This document shows, one piece after another, positions 16,052 through 24,970 of a DNA stretch of 64,000 nt. How positions within the stretch are numbered: position 1 is the first letter of the stretch; each line of letters opens with the position of its first letter. This DNA comes from Parazoarcus communis (lineage in GTDB: Bacteria; Pseudomonadota; Gammaproteobacteria; Burkholderiales; Rhodocyclaceae): the NCBI RefSeq assembly GCF_003111665.1, contig NZ_CP022188.1:2046001-2110000 (forward strand). The letters run 5' to 3'. A model generated the notes under the pieces. The model was given only the letters and a program-made list of their open reading frames with translations. It made no database searches and was not told the DNA's origin. The position numbers were made by a program, and so were the translations under genes.

Positions 16052-16638
16052 GTGAGCGTCTGCCGCTGTTTCCGCTCAATACGGTGCTCTTCCCCGATGG
16101 CCTGCTGCCATTGCGGATTTTCGAAGCGCGCTACATGGACATGGTGACCCGCTGCATGCGCGAGGGCAGCAGCTTCGGCGTCTGTCTGATCGCAGCGGGG
16201 CAGGAGGTCGGCGAGGCCGCGCTGCCGCACGAGGTCGGCACCGAGGCGCGTATTGAAAGCTGGGACATGGCCGAACCGGGCGTGCTGTCGATCATGGTGC
16301 GCGGCGCGCGGCGGTTTCGTGTGGTCGATCACGAGGTCGAGCACGACGGTCTGCTCAATGGCGAGGTGGTGTGGCTGGACGAACCGCCGGTGCATCCGGT
16401 GCCCGAGGCTCAGGCCGAAATACTGCCGCTGCTCAGGGTACTGGCAGCGGAAGCGGGTGACCGCATGCCGCCACCGCACCACTTCGAAGACGCGGCTTGG
16501 GTGGGGGCGCGTTACGCCGAGTTGCTCCCCATCCCGGCGCTTGCGCGCCAGCGTCTGCTTGAACTCGACGATGTGCAGAGCCGGCTCGAGATCATGCAGC
16601 AGTTCTTGCGGCAGCATGGCTTGCTGGGCAAGGCTTGA
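16048..16638 (+). CDS. LON-peptidase substrate-binding (N-terminal) domain protein
   Basis: Stand-alone Lon N-terminal domain protein of 196 aa, without ATPase or protease parts. It opens MSERLPLFPLNTVLFPDGLLPLRIFEARYMDMV, the PUA-like Lon-N signature, and continues FGVCLIAAGQEVG and RIESWDMAEPGVLSIMVRGARRFRV. The C-terminal helical half (about 120-190) is typical of the family. The role is undefined; homologues are thought to bind unfolded or specific protein segments. It is translationally coupled to ubiX through an ATGA overlap and is followed by a non-coding stretch with a 9-nt repeat. Confidence 0.9.
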   Translation: MSERLPLFPLNTVLFPDGLLPLRIFEARYMDMVTRCMREGSSFGVCLIAAGQEVGEAALPHEVGTEARIESWDMAEPGVLSIMVRGARRFRVVDHEVEHDGLLNGEVVWLDEPPVHPVPEAQAEILPLLRVLAAEAGDRMPPPHHFEDAAWVGARYAELLPIPALARQRLLELDDVQSRLEIMQQFLRQHGLLGKA

Positions 16639-16674
16639 GCCGTGGTCCGGGTTATCGGGGTTGGGGTTCTGGGG

Positions 16675-16701
16675 CACGCGGAGACGCGGAGGGCGCGGAG
16701 G
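16675..16701 (+). repeat. CGCGGAGG-type 9-nt tandem repeat, copy 1
   Basis: Three imperfect units of a CGCGGAGG-like 9-mer (CACGCGGAG, ACGCGGAGG, GCGCGGAGG) run from 16675 to 16701. A shorter inverted copy sits at 17411-17428, so the two flank the thioredoxin gene. I see no coding signal in the surrounding 16639-16931 gap. Confidence 0.6.
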
Positions 16702-16931
16702 AATCGACTGGCTGGGCAGATTCCTTGCGCCTGGAATGTGGGCATCCTGCGTGGGTACATGTCAACAGCGTGATGTCGGCGGCGCTCATGGCGTGACTTG
16801 CCCCGGCAGAGTACTTTGCGGATGGCAGGTCTTGAGACTTGCGGCGCGCAGGATGGAGCGGGCTGACGGCTCTTGAAGTTTGGGATAGCTGGCTCCACCT
16901 TGAAATCATTGCCAGTCACCGGGTCATCGCC

Positions 16932-17369
16932 ATGTCAGATTCCATGCACCTCGTCTGTCCCCATTGCAACGCTGTAAACCGCGTCCCTGCTGCGCGGCTG
17001 ACCGAGCAGCCGAGTTGTGGGCAGTGCCACAAGCCGATGTTTGTTGCTGCACCTCTGGAGCTCAACGCGTCGAGCTTTTCCCGCCATATACAGCGCAACG
17101 ACGTTCCGGTGCTGGTGGATTTCTGGGCGCCGTGGTGCGGGCCATGTCGTTCGATGGCGCCGGCTTACGCCGAGGCGGCGCGAACGTTGGAACCGGATTT
17201 CCGCGTAGCGAAGCTCGATACCGAGGCCAATCAGGCCATCGGCGCCCAATACAATATCCGCAGCATCCCCACGCTCGCGCTATTCAGCAACGGCAAGGAA
17301 ATCGCCCGGCAGGCAGGCGCCATGGGCGCCGCCGACATCGTGCGCTGGGCACGCACCCACGCAGGATGA
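16932..17369 (+). CDS. trxC: Thioredoxin 2 (zinc-ribbon thioredoxin)
   Basis: Protein-disulfide reductase of 145 aa in the cytoplasm. An N-terminal zinc ribbon with CPHC (about residues 8-11) and CGQC (about 28-31) precedes the thioredoxin fold. The active site WAPWCGPCRSMAP is intact and RSIPTLALFSNGKEIARQAG carries the cis-Pro. This arrangement defines TrxC, which is often linked to oxidative stress. The ATG at 16932 is chosen because the zinc ribbon begins immediately after it; an upstream in-frame ATG at 16839 would add 31 residues without family similarity. It stands alone between repeats. Confidence 0.94.
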   Translation: MSDSMHLVCPHCNAVNRVPAARLTEQPSCGQCHKPMFVAAPLELNASSFSRHIQRNDVPVLVDFWAPWCGPCRSMAPAYAEAARTLEPDFRVAKLDTEANQAIGAQYNIRSIPTLALFSNGKEIARQAGAMGAADIVRWARTHAG

Positions 17370-17385
17370 CCCACGGGCCAGGTGC

Positions 17386-17428
17386 GAGGCGTTTCCTCAT
17401 TCAGGAAACGCCTCCGCGCCTCCGCGTG
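17386..17428. repeat. 12-bp stem-loop followed by inverted copy 2 of the CGCGGAGG repeat
   Basis: GAGGCGTTTCCT (17386-17397) pairs perfectly with 17403-17414 across a 5-nt loop. The right arm merges into CCTCCGCGCCTCCGCGTG (17411-17428), the reverse complement of the 16675 repeat with one unit fewer. No T-tract follows, but the hairpin sits just past trxC and before the convergent mutY and may act as a terminator. Confidence 0.55.
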
Positions 17429-17481
17429 ACCCAGACCCTCGCATCGGAACAGCGCCACACCCCGAGCCCAGCGCAGCCTTC

Positions 17482-18540
17482 CTAAGCAAACAGGTCCGGC
17501 GCCGCCATCTGCATCAGGATGCTGCGCACCGGTGTCGGCAAGGCCGCATCGGAAGTGTCTGCAAGCGGTAGCCACTGCGTGCTGCCGCCTTCTTCAGCAC
17601 GGACATTTTGTGCGGCGACATCGAACCGCCACGGCTGAATGTCGAGCACGAAGTGGGTAAACGTGTGTGTCAGTGGCGCAAGCAGAACGCCAGTGCCGAT
17701 GTCGATGCCAAGCCGGTCGCGTACCCAGCAGTCGACCTCTGTCTCGTGCTCGGGCACTTCCGGCAGGCTCAGCAGACCGCCCCATATTCCGGCGGGCGGG
17801 CGGCGTTCGAGCAGGACCGCGCCACGGTCGACAATCACCGCCACGCGCACGCTGCGTCGCGGGATCTGCTTTCTGGGTCTCGGTGTTGGCAGCGACGCAA
17901 CCCGGTTGCCGAGGCGCGCGATGCATTCGTCAGCGAGCGGGCAGCGCGTGCAGGCGGGTTTGCCTCGAGTGCAAACGGTGGCGCCGAGGTCCATCTGAGC
18001 CTGGATGTAGCTGCCGATGCCGTCCTGCGGCAGCAGCGATTCGGCCAGTGCCCACAGGCGCGATTCGACCGCTTTCTCGCCGGGGAAACCCTCGATGCCG
18101 AACACGCGGCACAGCACCCGCTTGACGTTGCCGTCGAGAATCGGAGCGCGCTCGTCGCTTGAGAACGCAGCAATGGCCGCCGCGGTGGAACGACCGATGC
18201 CGGGCAGGGTGACGATTTGTGCTGCGGTCCGCGGGAACACGCCACCGTGATCGCTCATGACCAGCTGCGCCGCCCGGTGCAGGTTGCGCGCGCGGGCGTA
18301 GTAGCCGAGGCCGCTCCACAGTGCCATGACGTCGTCCACCGGTGCCGCAGCCAGCGCGGCCACATCGGGAAAGCGCTCGACGAATCGGGTGTAGTACGGA
18401 ATCACGGTGCTGACCTGGGTCTGTTGCAGCATGATTTCCGACAGCCAGATGCGGTACGGGTCGCGTCCGCCCTGCCAGGGCAGGTCATGGCGGCCGTGGT
18501 GGCGCTGCCACTCGATCAGGCGACGGGCAAAATCACTCAT
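17482..18540 (-). CDS. mutY: A/G-specific adenine DNA glycosylase MutY
   Basis: Base-excision repair enzyme that removes adenine opposite 8-oxoguanine. The 352-aa product has the catalytic Glu in WLSEIMLQQTQVSTVIPYY (residues 31-49), the helix-hairpin-helix LPGIGRSTAAAIAAFS, the catalytic Asp region ILDGNVKRVLCRVFG, and the [4Fe-4S] ligands CTRGKPACTRCPLADEC (about 190-206). The C-terminal NUDIX-like domain (about 230-345) recognises 8-oxoG and includes LLERRPPAGIWGGLLSLPE. Length and motifs are standard. It is divergent from a flavin reductase gene 143 bp away. Confidence 0.96.
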   Translation of the reverse strand: MSDFARRLIEWQRHHGRHDLPWQGGRDPYRIWLSEIMLQQTQVSTVIPYYTRFVERFPDVAALAAAPVDDVMALWSGLGYYARARNLHRAAQLVMSDHGGVFPRTAAQIVTLPGIGRSTAAAIAAFSSDERAPILDGNVKRVLCRVFGIEGFPGEKAVESRLWALAESLLPQDGIGSYIQAQMDLGATVCTRGKPACTRCPLADECIARLGNRVASLPTPRPRKQIPRRSVRVAVIVDRGAVLLERRPPAGIWGGLLSLPEVPEHETEVDCWVRDRLGIDIGTGVLLAPLTHTFTHFVLDIQPWRFDVAAQNVRAEEGGSTQWLPLADTSDAALPTPVRSILMQMAAPDLFA

Positions 18541-18683
18541 GTGGGGTGCAAATTCCGGTTTTAATGTTGTAATCGAGTTTCATGTCGCGCTGCAGTACTC
18601 GACGTATACCGCTTGCGCGGCCATAATCCGCCGCCTGAATACTATCTTTCGGGTGTGGCTGGCGCCGCGCCAGAGGCTGTCCC

Positions 18684-19181
18684 ATGTCCCAGAACGCTCC
18701 CGTCGCCGAGGATTTCTCGCGCAGTTTCCGCAACGCCCTCGGCCGCTTCGCTACCGGCATCACCGTGGTGACCATGCGCACGCCGACGGGTGAGTTGATC
18801 GGGCTTACGGTCAACTCGTTCAATTCGGTGTCCCTGGATCCGCCGCTGGTGGTCTGGAGTCTGTCCAGCAATCTGCCGAGTCTGAAGCTGTTTGAAGACT
18901 GCGAATACTACGCGATCAACGTGCTGGCCGCCGACCAGGAGGCCGTGTCTCAGCGTTTTGCCAGCCGCATGGCGGATCGCTTCGCCGGACTGGGCTTCGA
19001 TCATGGTCTGGGTGGTGCACCGCTGTTGCATGGCTGCTGCGCCCGTTTCGTCTGCCGCAACACCACCCGGCACGCGGGTGGGGATCATGTGATCTTCGTC
19101 AGCGAGGTGGTGAGCTTCGACCGCAGCGACGCCGACCCGCTGGTCTACTTCGGTGGCGCCTATCGCCACCTTACCCCCTGA
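18684..19181 (+). CDS. Flavin reductase-like (FMN-binding split-barrel) protein
   Basis: Short flavin reductase family protein of 165 aa, in the group that supplies reduced FMN/FAD to two-component monooxygenases. Recognisable are RNALGRFATGITVVTMRTPTG, GLTVNSFNSVSLDPPLVVWSL (the flavin-binding S/T-x-N-S-F-x-S-V-S motif), YYAINVLAADQE and the C-terminal HVIFVSEVVSFDRSDADPLVYFGG. No partner monooxygenase is encoded nearby. It is convergent with the diguanylate cyclase gene, their stop codons adjoining at 19181/19182. Confidence 0.9.
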   Translation: MSQNAPVAEDFSRSFRNALGRFATGITVVTMRTPTGELIGLTVNSFNSVSLDPPLVVWSLSSNLPSLKLFEDCEYYAINVLAADQEAVSQRFASRMADRFAGLGFDHGLGGAPLLHGCCARFVCRNTTRHAGGDHVIFVSEVVSFDRSDADPLVYFGGAYRHLTP

Positions 19182-20717
19182 TCATTCGCTGCTGTTTGTC
19201 AGTCGATCGCTGACGAGGCGGTCGCGTCCTTCCTGCTTGGCGCGGTACAGCGCGGTGTCTGCACGATGAAGCAGGGCCTCGAGGTCGGTATCGCCGGGCA
19301 CAAGCTCGGCCAGTCCGATGGATACGGTGAAATGCAGGTGTTCCCCCCCGTGTTCGGTGACACTGTTGCGAAACGCATCCAGTAGCCGCTCTCCCACTTC
19401 AAGCGCGCCCTCGTGTCCGGTTTCCGGCAGCAGGACGGCGAACTCTTCGCCACCCAGTCTTGCAAAGATGTCGGAGCTGCGCAGCACATCCGAGGGTGCT
19501 GCGCCAAGGGTGCGGAGTGCGGCATCGCCGGCGGCATGACCATGACGGTCGTTGATCAGCTTGAAGTGGTCCGCATCCAGAATCATCAGTGAGAGCGGGT
19601 GATGGTGGCGGCGGGCGAGGGCAAGCAGGCGGGTGCCTTCGCTCATGAACAGCCTGCGGTTGGGCAGGCCGGTCAGCACGTCGGTATTGGCCATGCGTGC
19701 AAGCGCCTCAGTACGCTCACGGACCCGGTCTTCCAGTACCAGATTGCTGTGGGCAAGTTCGGCCATTGCGCGCTGGCGGTGCGTGACCTGGCGCCAGGCG
19801 TACAGGCCGATCGCGATCAGGGCCAGGTTGCCCCCCAGACCGAGTGCAAGAAACGCCGGCAGGTTATGTCGCCAGGCGGCGAGCAGGACCTCGGCCGGAT
19901 AATCGGTAACCACAAAGAAATCGTACAGGCGCGAAGCGTGCAAGGCACTGACGCCGGCGCCAGTGCCAATCAGGCGGATGTTGCTGACGAGTGCGCTGTA
20001 TGCGGGTTCGTCGTCCGCATCGTTGATCACGTTCAGTGGGGCGTCGGGGCAGGCGCTTCGAGATGGCAGGCAGGCCAGGGCATGGCCGTCACTGCGAAAA
20101 ATGCCGATGACGAGGCCTTCGGGTGGGCCAGGGTCGTCCACAAGGCTTTGCAGAAACTCGCTTTTCAGTCCGGCAGCGACGATGCCGATGAAGCGCCCGC
20201 CGTCGGTTTCCAGCCGGCGGCTGATCGGGACCACCGGGGTGCCGATGGCGCGGGAAACCACTGGCAGTCCGATGTACATTCCGAGCGACCAGTCATCGTG
20301 TTGTGCGCGGATGTACTCCCGATCCGAGATCTGCAGCGGGGGCGCAGGGAAGCTGCGCGAGCTTGCAACCGTCAGGCCGCCGGTGTCCGTGATCAGCAGC
20401 CAGCTCAGTGCGGGGGTAATGGCGTGACGCCGCAGCAGCAGCCGATGGATGTAAAGGTCGTCCCGCGCCGGCGGCAAATCGCGCGCGGTCATGACTTCGG
20501 CAACTCCCGACAGCGTGCGGTCGAGTGAATCGAACAGGGCCTCGGCGCGACGCAGGATGATCGAGGCAGATGTTCGGGCTGTTTCCCGCCCCCTGTTCAG
20601 GGCCTGTTCGCGGTCGTTCAGCAGCACGGATACCAGCAGCAGGTCGGCAAGCAGCAGTAGTGCCACACCGCCCAATACCCAGCGTACCGCGTTCGAACGC
20701 AAAAGACCGACGGCCAA
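19182..20717 (-). CDS. Membrane diguanylate cyclase with PDC-like periplasmic sensor
   Basis: Makes cyclic di-GMP in response to a periplasmic cue. The 511-aa product has a first membrane helix (WVLGGVALLLLADLLLVSVLL), a periplasmic PDC/Cache-like domain of about 250 residues, a second helix (LALGLGGNLALIAIGLYAW), a short coiled segment VLEDRVRERTEALARMANTD, then a GGEEF domain. The active site ARLGGEEFAVLL is intact, and RSSD upstream matches the inhibitory RxxD site, so product inhibition is expected. The start is a TTG at 20717 with AGGAG (20724-20728) 6 nt upstream; a longer frame reaches 21086 but overlaps hypF. The ligand is unknown. Confidence 0.9.
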   Translation of the reverse strand: MAVGLLRSNAVRWVLGGVALLLLADLLLVSVLLNDREQALNRGRETARTSASIILRRAEALFDSLDRTLSGVAEVMTARDLPPARDDLYIHRLLLRRHAITPALSWLLITDTGGLTVASSRSFPAPPLQISDREYIRAQHDDWSLGMYIGLPVVSRAIGTPVVPISRRLETDGGRFIGIVAAGLKSEFLQSLVDDPGPPEGLVIGIFRSDGHALACLPSRSACPDAPLNVINDADDEPAYSALVSNIRLIGTGAGVSALHASRLYDFFVVTDYPAEVLLAAWRHNLPAFLALGLGGNLALIAIGLYAWRQVTHRQRAMAELAHSNLVLEDRVRERTEALARMANTDVLTGLPNRRLFMSEGTRLLALARRHHHPLSLMILDADHFKLINDRHGHAAGDAALRTLGAAPSDVLRSSDIFARLGGEEFAVLLPETGHEGALEVGERLLDAFRNSVTEHGGEHLHFTVSIGLAELVPGDTDLEALLHRADTALYRAKQEGRDRLVSDRLTNSSE

Positions 20718-20841
20718 GTGTTTCTCCTGAATCTCGTGCTGATGCCAAGCGGTCGACGACCTTACATGCAGGTAGTAAGCCCGCCAAGGAGATCGGTCAC
20801 GATCAGTTTGCCCCGCACGATTCGATCCCGGCCGCAGGCTG

Positions 20842-23208
20842 TCAGCTGTTGCAGTGATGCAGAATGTGGCGGGCGACGTGGGCCTGACCGAGTGCGAGGC
20901 CGCCGTCGTTGGGGGGAACCTGGCGGGCCTCCAGTACATCCAGGCCGCGCGCCGAAAGACGCCGTGAGAGATCACGCGACAGCAGGCGATTGAGAAAGCA
21001 TCCGCCCGACAAGGCCACGCTGCGAATGCCCGTCGTGTCGACAGCCTGCAGAACCCAGGACTCAAGCGCGGTTGCGAGGGTGGCATGGAACAGCGAAGCG
21101 CCCCGCGCCGGGTTGTGCTCGTCGGCCAGCGCGGACAGCAGCGGTAGCAGGTCGAGATCGCCGCTGTCGGTCAGTTGCCAGCCCTGGTGCATCGGCAGCA
21201 CCCCGCCGAAGCGGGTGGCAAGGCTTTCCAGCCGCATCGCGGCTTCGCCTTCATAGCCCATGCGCTCGCATACACCGAGCAGGCCGGCTGCAGCGTCGAA
21301 CCAGCGTCCGAGGCTGGTTGTCGGCGGGCAGCCGGTGCCGGCCTCAAGCAGCTCATGCATGCGCCAGGAGGCCGCTTCGTTGTGAAAGCGATCGGCAATC
21401 TCGTCGCCTCGTCCCAGTCTGTGCAGCACGGACGAGGCCATGCGCCAGGGCTCACGCTCCGATTTTCCGGCATCGGGCTGGCGCAACGGGGCGAGGTGGC
21501 CGAGACGATTGAAGTGCGCGCCATCGACCTGAAGCAGTTCGCCGCCCCAGGCCTTGCCGTCCGTGCCGAGGCCGGATCCGTCCAGGGCGAGCCCGAGGAT
21601 GGGGCCCTGGTGGCGGTGTTCGGCCTGAACCGCAGCGATATGTGCATGGTGATGCTGTACCGGGAAGGCCGGAATCCCCAGACGCTCGGCCAGGGCTTCG
21701 GCGGCCAGCGTCGACGGGAAGTCCGGGTTGAGGTCGTGGGCGACCGCCACCGGTGTGAGCGTGAGGATGTGCTGCAGGTGGCTGGCGACTTCGTCCAGGG
21801 CCTGGCAGGCGCCCGCAGACGAGAGGTCGCCGACGTGCTGCGACAGAAAGGCCTCGTCGCCGCGGGTCATGCACAAGGTGTTCTTGAGCAATCCGCCGAA
21901 GGCCATGACCGGCTCGCCCTTGTCCGCCAGCCTCAGGGCGCGCGGGGTGTAGCCGCGTGAGCGGCGTACGAACTGCATCCTGAGATCGCCCGCGCGCGCT
22001 GCGGGCAGGCTGCGTACAACCGAGTCATCGCAGCGCACGACGATCTCGCGGTCGTGGAACAGGTAGGCGTCGGCGATCCCCATCAGGCGCCGCGTCGCCT
22101 CGCGGTCGCCTGTCACCAGGGGTTCGCCGCCGGGGTTGGCTGAGGTGCATACCAGTGCCAGTTCCTGCGCGGTGCGAAGCCAGCCTGTGCCCGCAGGGCG
22201 GCCAGCGAAGTCGTGGAACAGCAGGTAGTGGAGCGGCGTGTACGGCAGCATCAGGCCGATCCAGGCGAGTCCCGGCGCCACGCCGTGAAGCTCTGCATCC
22301 ACTGTGTCGCGCTTGTCGCACAGCACCACAGGGCGCTCGGGACTGCCGAGCAGCGATTCATCGACCGCCCCGAGCTGCGCCCAGTGGCGGGCCGAGGCCG
22401 TATTGGCCACCATGATCGCAAAGGGCTTGTCGTCGCGCGATTTGCGCTGACGCAGCCGGTCGACTGCCTCCGGGTTGCGGGCGTCGCACATCAGGTGATA
22501 GCCGCCGAGGCCCTTCACCGCAACGATCTCGCCGCACAGCAGGCGCAGCAAGGTGTCGGCGATCGGGTCGTGGCTTGCGACCGTAACCCCATAGGCTTCG
22601 AGCAGGCTCAGTCTGGGACCGCAGGCGGGACAGGCGTTGGGCTCTGCATGAAAGCGCCGGTGAAGCGGGTTGCGGTACTCGTCGGCACACTCCGGACATT
22701 GCGCAAATGCAGCCATGCTGGTGCTGACGCGGTCGTAAGGCAGGCCGCGGGTGATCGTGTAGCGTGGTCCGCACTGGGTGCAGTTGATGAAAGGGTGGCG
22801 CCAGCGCCGGCCGGTGGGGTCGAAAAGCTCATGCAGGCATTCATCGCATACTGCGCTGTCGTGGGCGATCGATGTCGTGACGCTGCCCCCCTGGGATGCG
22901 CTGATGGTGAAGCCGCGGTCATTCGGGTCGAGTTCGCACAGGCTGCTGTCGAGTCTCTCGATGCTCGCCAGCGGCGGCGCTTCGCCATGCAGGCGAGCGA
23001 CAAGGGCCGAAAGGTTGCCTGCCGTCCCCTGTGCCTCGAGCTCGACGCCGCTGCCGTCGTTGCGCACCCAGCCGCTCAAATCGAGTTCCTGTGCCAGGCG
23101 ATAAACAAAAGGGCGAAAGCCCACACCCTGCACGACGCCACGCACAGTAAGGCGCCGCCGCTCGAGTTGTGGCCGGTTGCGTGGTGAAGTGCCGTACTCC
23201 TCATGCAT
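20842..23208 (-). CDS. hypF: Carbamoyltransferase HypF, [NiFe]-hydrogenase maturation
   Basis: Uses carbamoyl phosphate and ATP to carbamoylate HypE, providing the CN ligands of [NiFe]-hydrogenase. The 788-aa protein has an N-terminal acylphosphatase domain (VQGVGFRPFVYRLAQEL), a double zinc finger (CDECLHELF...CTQCGPRYTI, then CPECADEY...CPACGPRLS), a YrdC-like domain (KGLGGYHLMCDA), and a Kae1-like carbamoyltransferase domain (HHHAHIAAVQAEH, ALDGSGLGTDGKAWGGE, VALSGGCFLNRLLSRDL). The ATG at 23208 is preferred over an in-frame TTG at 23244. No other hyp or hydrogenase genes are in the window, so it is an isolated member of that pathway. Confidence 0.95.
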   Translation of the reverse strand: MHEEYGTSPRNRPQLERRRLTVRGVVQGVGFRPFVYRLAQELDLSGWVRNDGSGVELEAQGTAGNLSALVARLHGEAPPLASIERLDSSLCELDPNDRGFTISASQGGSVTTSIAHDSAVCDECLHELFDPTGRRWRHPFINCTQCGPRYTITRGLPYDRVSTSMAAFAQCPECADEYRNPLHRRFHAEPNACPACGPRLSLLEAYGVTVASHDPIADTLLRLLCGEIVAVKGLGGYHLMCDARNPEAVDRLRQRKSRDDKPFAIMVANTASARHWAQLGAVDESLLGSPERPVVLCDKRDTVDAELHGVAPGLAWIGLMLPYTPLHYLLFHDFAGRPAGTGWLRTAQELALVCTSANPGGEPLVTGDREATRRLMGIADAYLFHDREIVVRCDDSVVRSLPAARAGDLRMQFVRRSRGYTPRALRLADKGEPVMAFGGLLKNTLCMTRGDEAFLSQHVGDLSSAGACQALDEVASHLQHILTLTPVAVAHDLNPDFPSTLAAEALAERLGIPAFPVQHHHAHIAAVQAEHRHQGPILGLALDGSGLGTDGKAWGGELLQVDGAHFNRLGHLAPLRQPDAGKSEREPWRMASSVLHRLGRGDEIADRFHNEAASWRMHELLEAGTGCPPTTSLGRWFDAAAGLLGVCERMGYEGEAAMRLESLATRFGGVLPMHQGWQLTDSGDLDLLPLLSALADEHNPARGASLFHATLATALESWVLQAVDTTGIRSVALSGGCFLNRLLSRDLSRRLSARGLDVLEARQVPPNDGGLALGQAHVARHILHHCNS

Positions 23209-23739
23209 CGCATGCACTCCCGGAAGGTGCTTCAATTGGTGCAAGCCTGCTGGTGCGCAAGTCTGTGCGCGGTCCGTCGATGCGCCCGATTCTAATCCTG
23301 CATCCGGACGAAAAGGGCAGCAATACAGCGGCGGGGCGCGTCGTCCGAAAGTCCTATTCTAGGGCTCGGGCTCTGCATGTGCGAGCGACAATGCCGGAGC
23401 GACGATGGGCTCCCGCACGGGCAGTGCGGTGGTTCCGGGGGCGCTCAAGGTCTGAAGGGCATCGGATCGTCATTCGGGCGCATGGCCGTGACATTGCGTT
23501 GCGCTCAATACCACACCGGCTCGCAAGCCCCCGAGTACAGTGTTTTCAAGGCTTCGCAGCCCGGCACGAAAACCGGGTGTTGCTCCTGCGCAACAAGAAA
23601 ACGCTTCCGGCGCCGGTTTTTGATGCTGACGCTTGCGTGACCTGACAGCCAATGCGCAAAATCACTCCAACTTCTCGCATGAGAGGTAAGTCGGGATCCA
23701 GCAAAGCTGCATTCTCAACTTCAACTAGAGGAGAAACAC
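23209..23739. other. 531-bp intergenic region between hypF and porin
   Basis: This divergent promoter region holds no protein I can support: short readings across it lack family similarity. Near 23610 a CCGGCGCCGG palindrome is followed by TTTTT. The porin Shine-Dalgarno sequence AGAGGAG is at 23727-23733. No RNA gene is recognisable, although the length would allow a small RNA or a long porin leader. Confidence 0.5.
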
Positions 23740-24798
23740 ATGCAAAAGAAACTGATCGCGCTGGCTGTTGCTGGCCTGATGGCTGCTCCGGTCTTCGCTC
23801 AGTCCAACGTTACGGTCTACGGTCGTATCGATATGGGTTACGTCAATTTTGGTGATTCGAAGACCAGTGGTGTTGATAGCCGCAATGCTATTGATTCAGG
23901 CCTCTATGCACCTAGCTACCTTGGTTTCAAGGGCGTTGAGGATCTGGGTAACGGCCTGAAAGTCGGTTTTGATTTCCAGACCCGCCTGAACATCGACCGT
24001 AATGAGCAACGTGACCAAGTTTCCTCCGGTTCGCGCCGTGATGCGTATCTTTACGTTGCTGGTGGTTTCGGTACTGTTGCTGCAGGTCGTCTGACCACGC
24101 CGCAGGATAGTCTGCTTGGTAGCGTCGATCCGATGGGCTCGTCCGTGATGGCCGGCTACCAGCTGACCTACAATCAAGGTGCTAACCTTCTGGGGGCGAA
24201 CGTTACCCGTCTGGATAACGTCCTGGCATACATCTCGCCTAGCTTTGGTGGCTTCAAGGTGACAGTGGCTTACACCGGTAACGGTATCGGCGAAGAGTCG
24301 AACGGCAACGAAAGCGCCGCTGGCGATGCACGCATCTGGGCAATTTCGCCGGTGTATAGCAATGGTCCGCTGACCGTTGGCCTGAACTACCACCGAGTAG
24401 AAATGCAGTCGACGGTTGCGGCTGTCGATGGTCTGACGGAAAAGGTATGGGATGTGGCTGCCGCATATGATTTCGGTGTTGTGAAGCTCAGCGCCGCGTA
24501 TGGTGGTGACAAGCTCGATAACAACGGTGGCGATGTTCGTCAGTGGTTCGTTGGCGCTTCGATCCCTGTTAGCACGGCTGGCAAGGTTGGCTTGGTGTAT
24601 GGTCGTTCGGACGACGATGATCGTAGTAACGCTGAAGACTCCCGCTGGGCCGTTGGCTATACGCATGATCTGTCGAAGCGCACCATGGCTTATGCTCAAT
24701 ACGGCAGCATGGATATTGACTCCAACAGCCGCAATACGGGCTACAACGGCGCCATGTACGAGCGCGCTCTTGGTGTTGGTTTGCTGCACAAGTTCTAA
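23740..24798 (+). CDS. Gram-negative general porin (betaproteobacterial OmpC-like)
   Basis: Outer-membrane trimeric beta-barrel channel of 352 aa. The signal peptide MQKKLIALAVAGLMAAPVFA is followed by QSNVTVYGRIDMGYV, the hallmark of betaproteobacterial porins, and later FKGVEDLGNGLKVGFDFQTR and GTVAAGRLTTPQDSLLG (loop 3 region). The protein ends in Phe (LGVGLLHKF), the signal for BAM-mediated insertion. Codon choice is T-richer and more biased than in neighbours, as expected for a highly expressed gene. It is monocistronic, with a strong ribosome-binding site and its own terminator. Confidence 0.96.
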   Translation: MQKKLIALAVAGLMAAPVFAQSNVTVYGRIDMGYVNFGDSKTSGVDSRNAIDSGLYAPSYLGFKGVEDLGNGLKVGFDFQTRLNIDRNEQRDQVSSGSRRDAYLYVAGGFGTVAAGRLTTPQDSLLGSVDPMGSSVMAGYQLTYNQGANLLGANVTRLDNVLAYISPSFGGFKVTVAYTGNGIGEESNGNESAAGDARIWAISPVYSNGPLTVGLNYHRVEMQSTVAAVDGLTEKVWDVAAAYDFGVVKLSAAYGGDKLDNNGGDVRQWFVGASIPVSTAGKVGLVYGRSDDDDRSNAEDSRWAVGYTHDLSKRTMAYAQYGSMDIDSNSRNTGYNGAMYERALGVGLLHKF

Positions 24799-24821
24799 TC
24801 TCGTCTCCCGACGAGTTAGCG

Positions 24822-24849
24822 AAAACGGGCGCCTCGGCGCCCGTTTTTT
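24822..24849 (+). terminator. Rho-independent terminator of the porin gene
   Basis: AAAACGGGCGCC (24822-24833) pairs with 24836-24847 and is followed by a T-run, 24 nt after the porin stop codon. Confidence 0.93.
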
Positions 24850-24860
24850 CGTCAACGAAA

Positions 24861-24890
24861 GAATCAAAGGGGTCAGAATCAAAGGGGTCA
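24861..24890 (+). repeat. Two tandem copies of GAATCAAAGGGGTCA
   Basis: The 15-mer occurs at 24861-24875 and 24876-24890, followed by a diverged GAGTCGTTTGAAA. The AAAGGGGTCAGA core is a recurrent intergenic motif in proteobacteria, often near REP-associated (Y1) transposases; none is encoded here. Confidence 0.75.
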
Positions 24891-24970
24891 GAGTCGTTTG
24901 AAAGCTGCTCTTTTTCGATGCCGACAGACCATCGTGCTACCATCGACGGCTCCGATTTGACCGAACCCGC

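Noticed and set aside
23560..23590. Possible sigma-54 promoter (GGCAC...TTGCT) upstream of the porin
   Set aside because: The GG-to-GC spacing is far longer than the required 10 bp between the elements.
23169..23645. 158-aa plus-strand frame across the hypF-porin gap
   Set aside because: It begins inside hypF antisense, lacks a ribosome-binding site and any family pattern, and composition looks non-coding.
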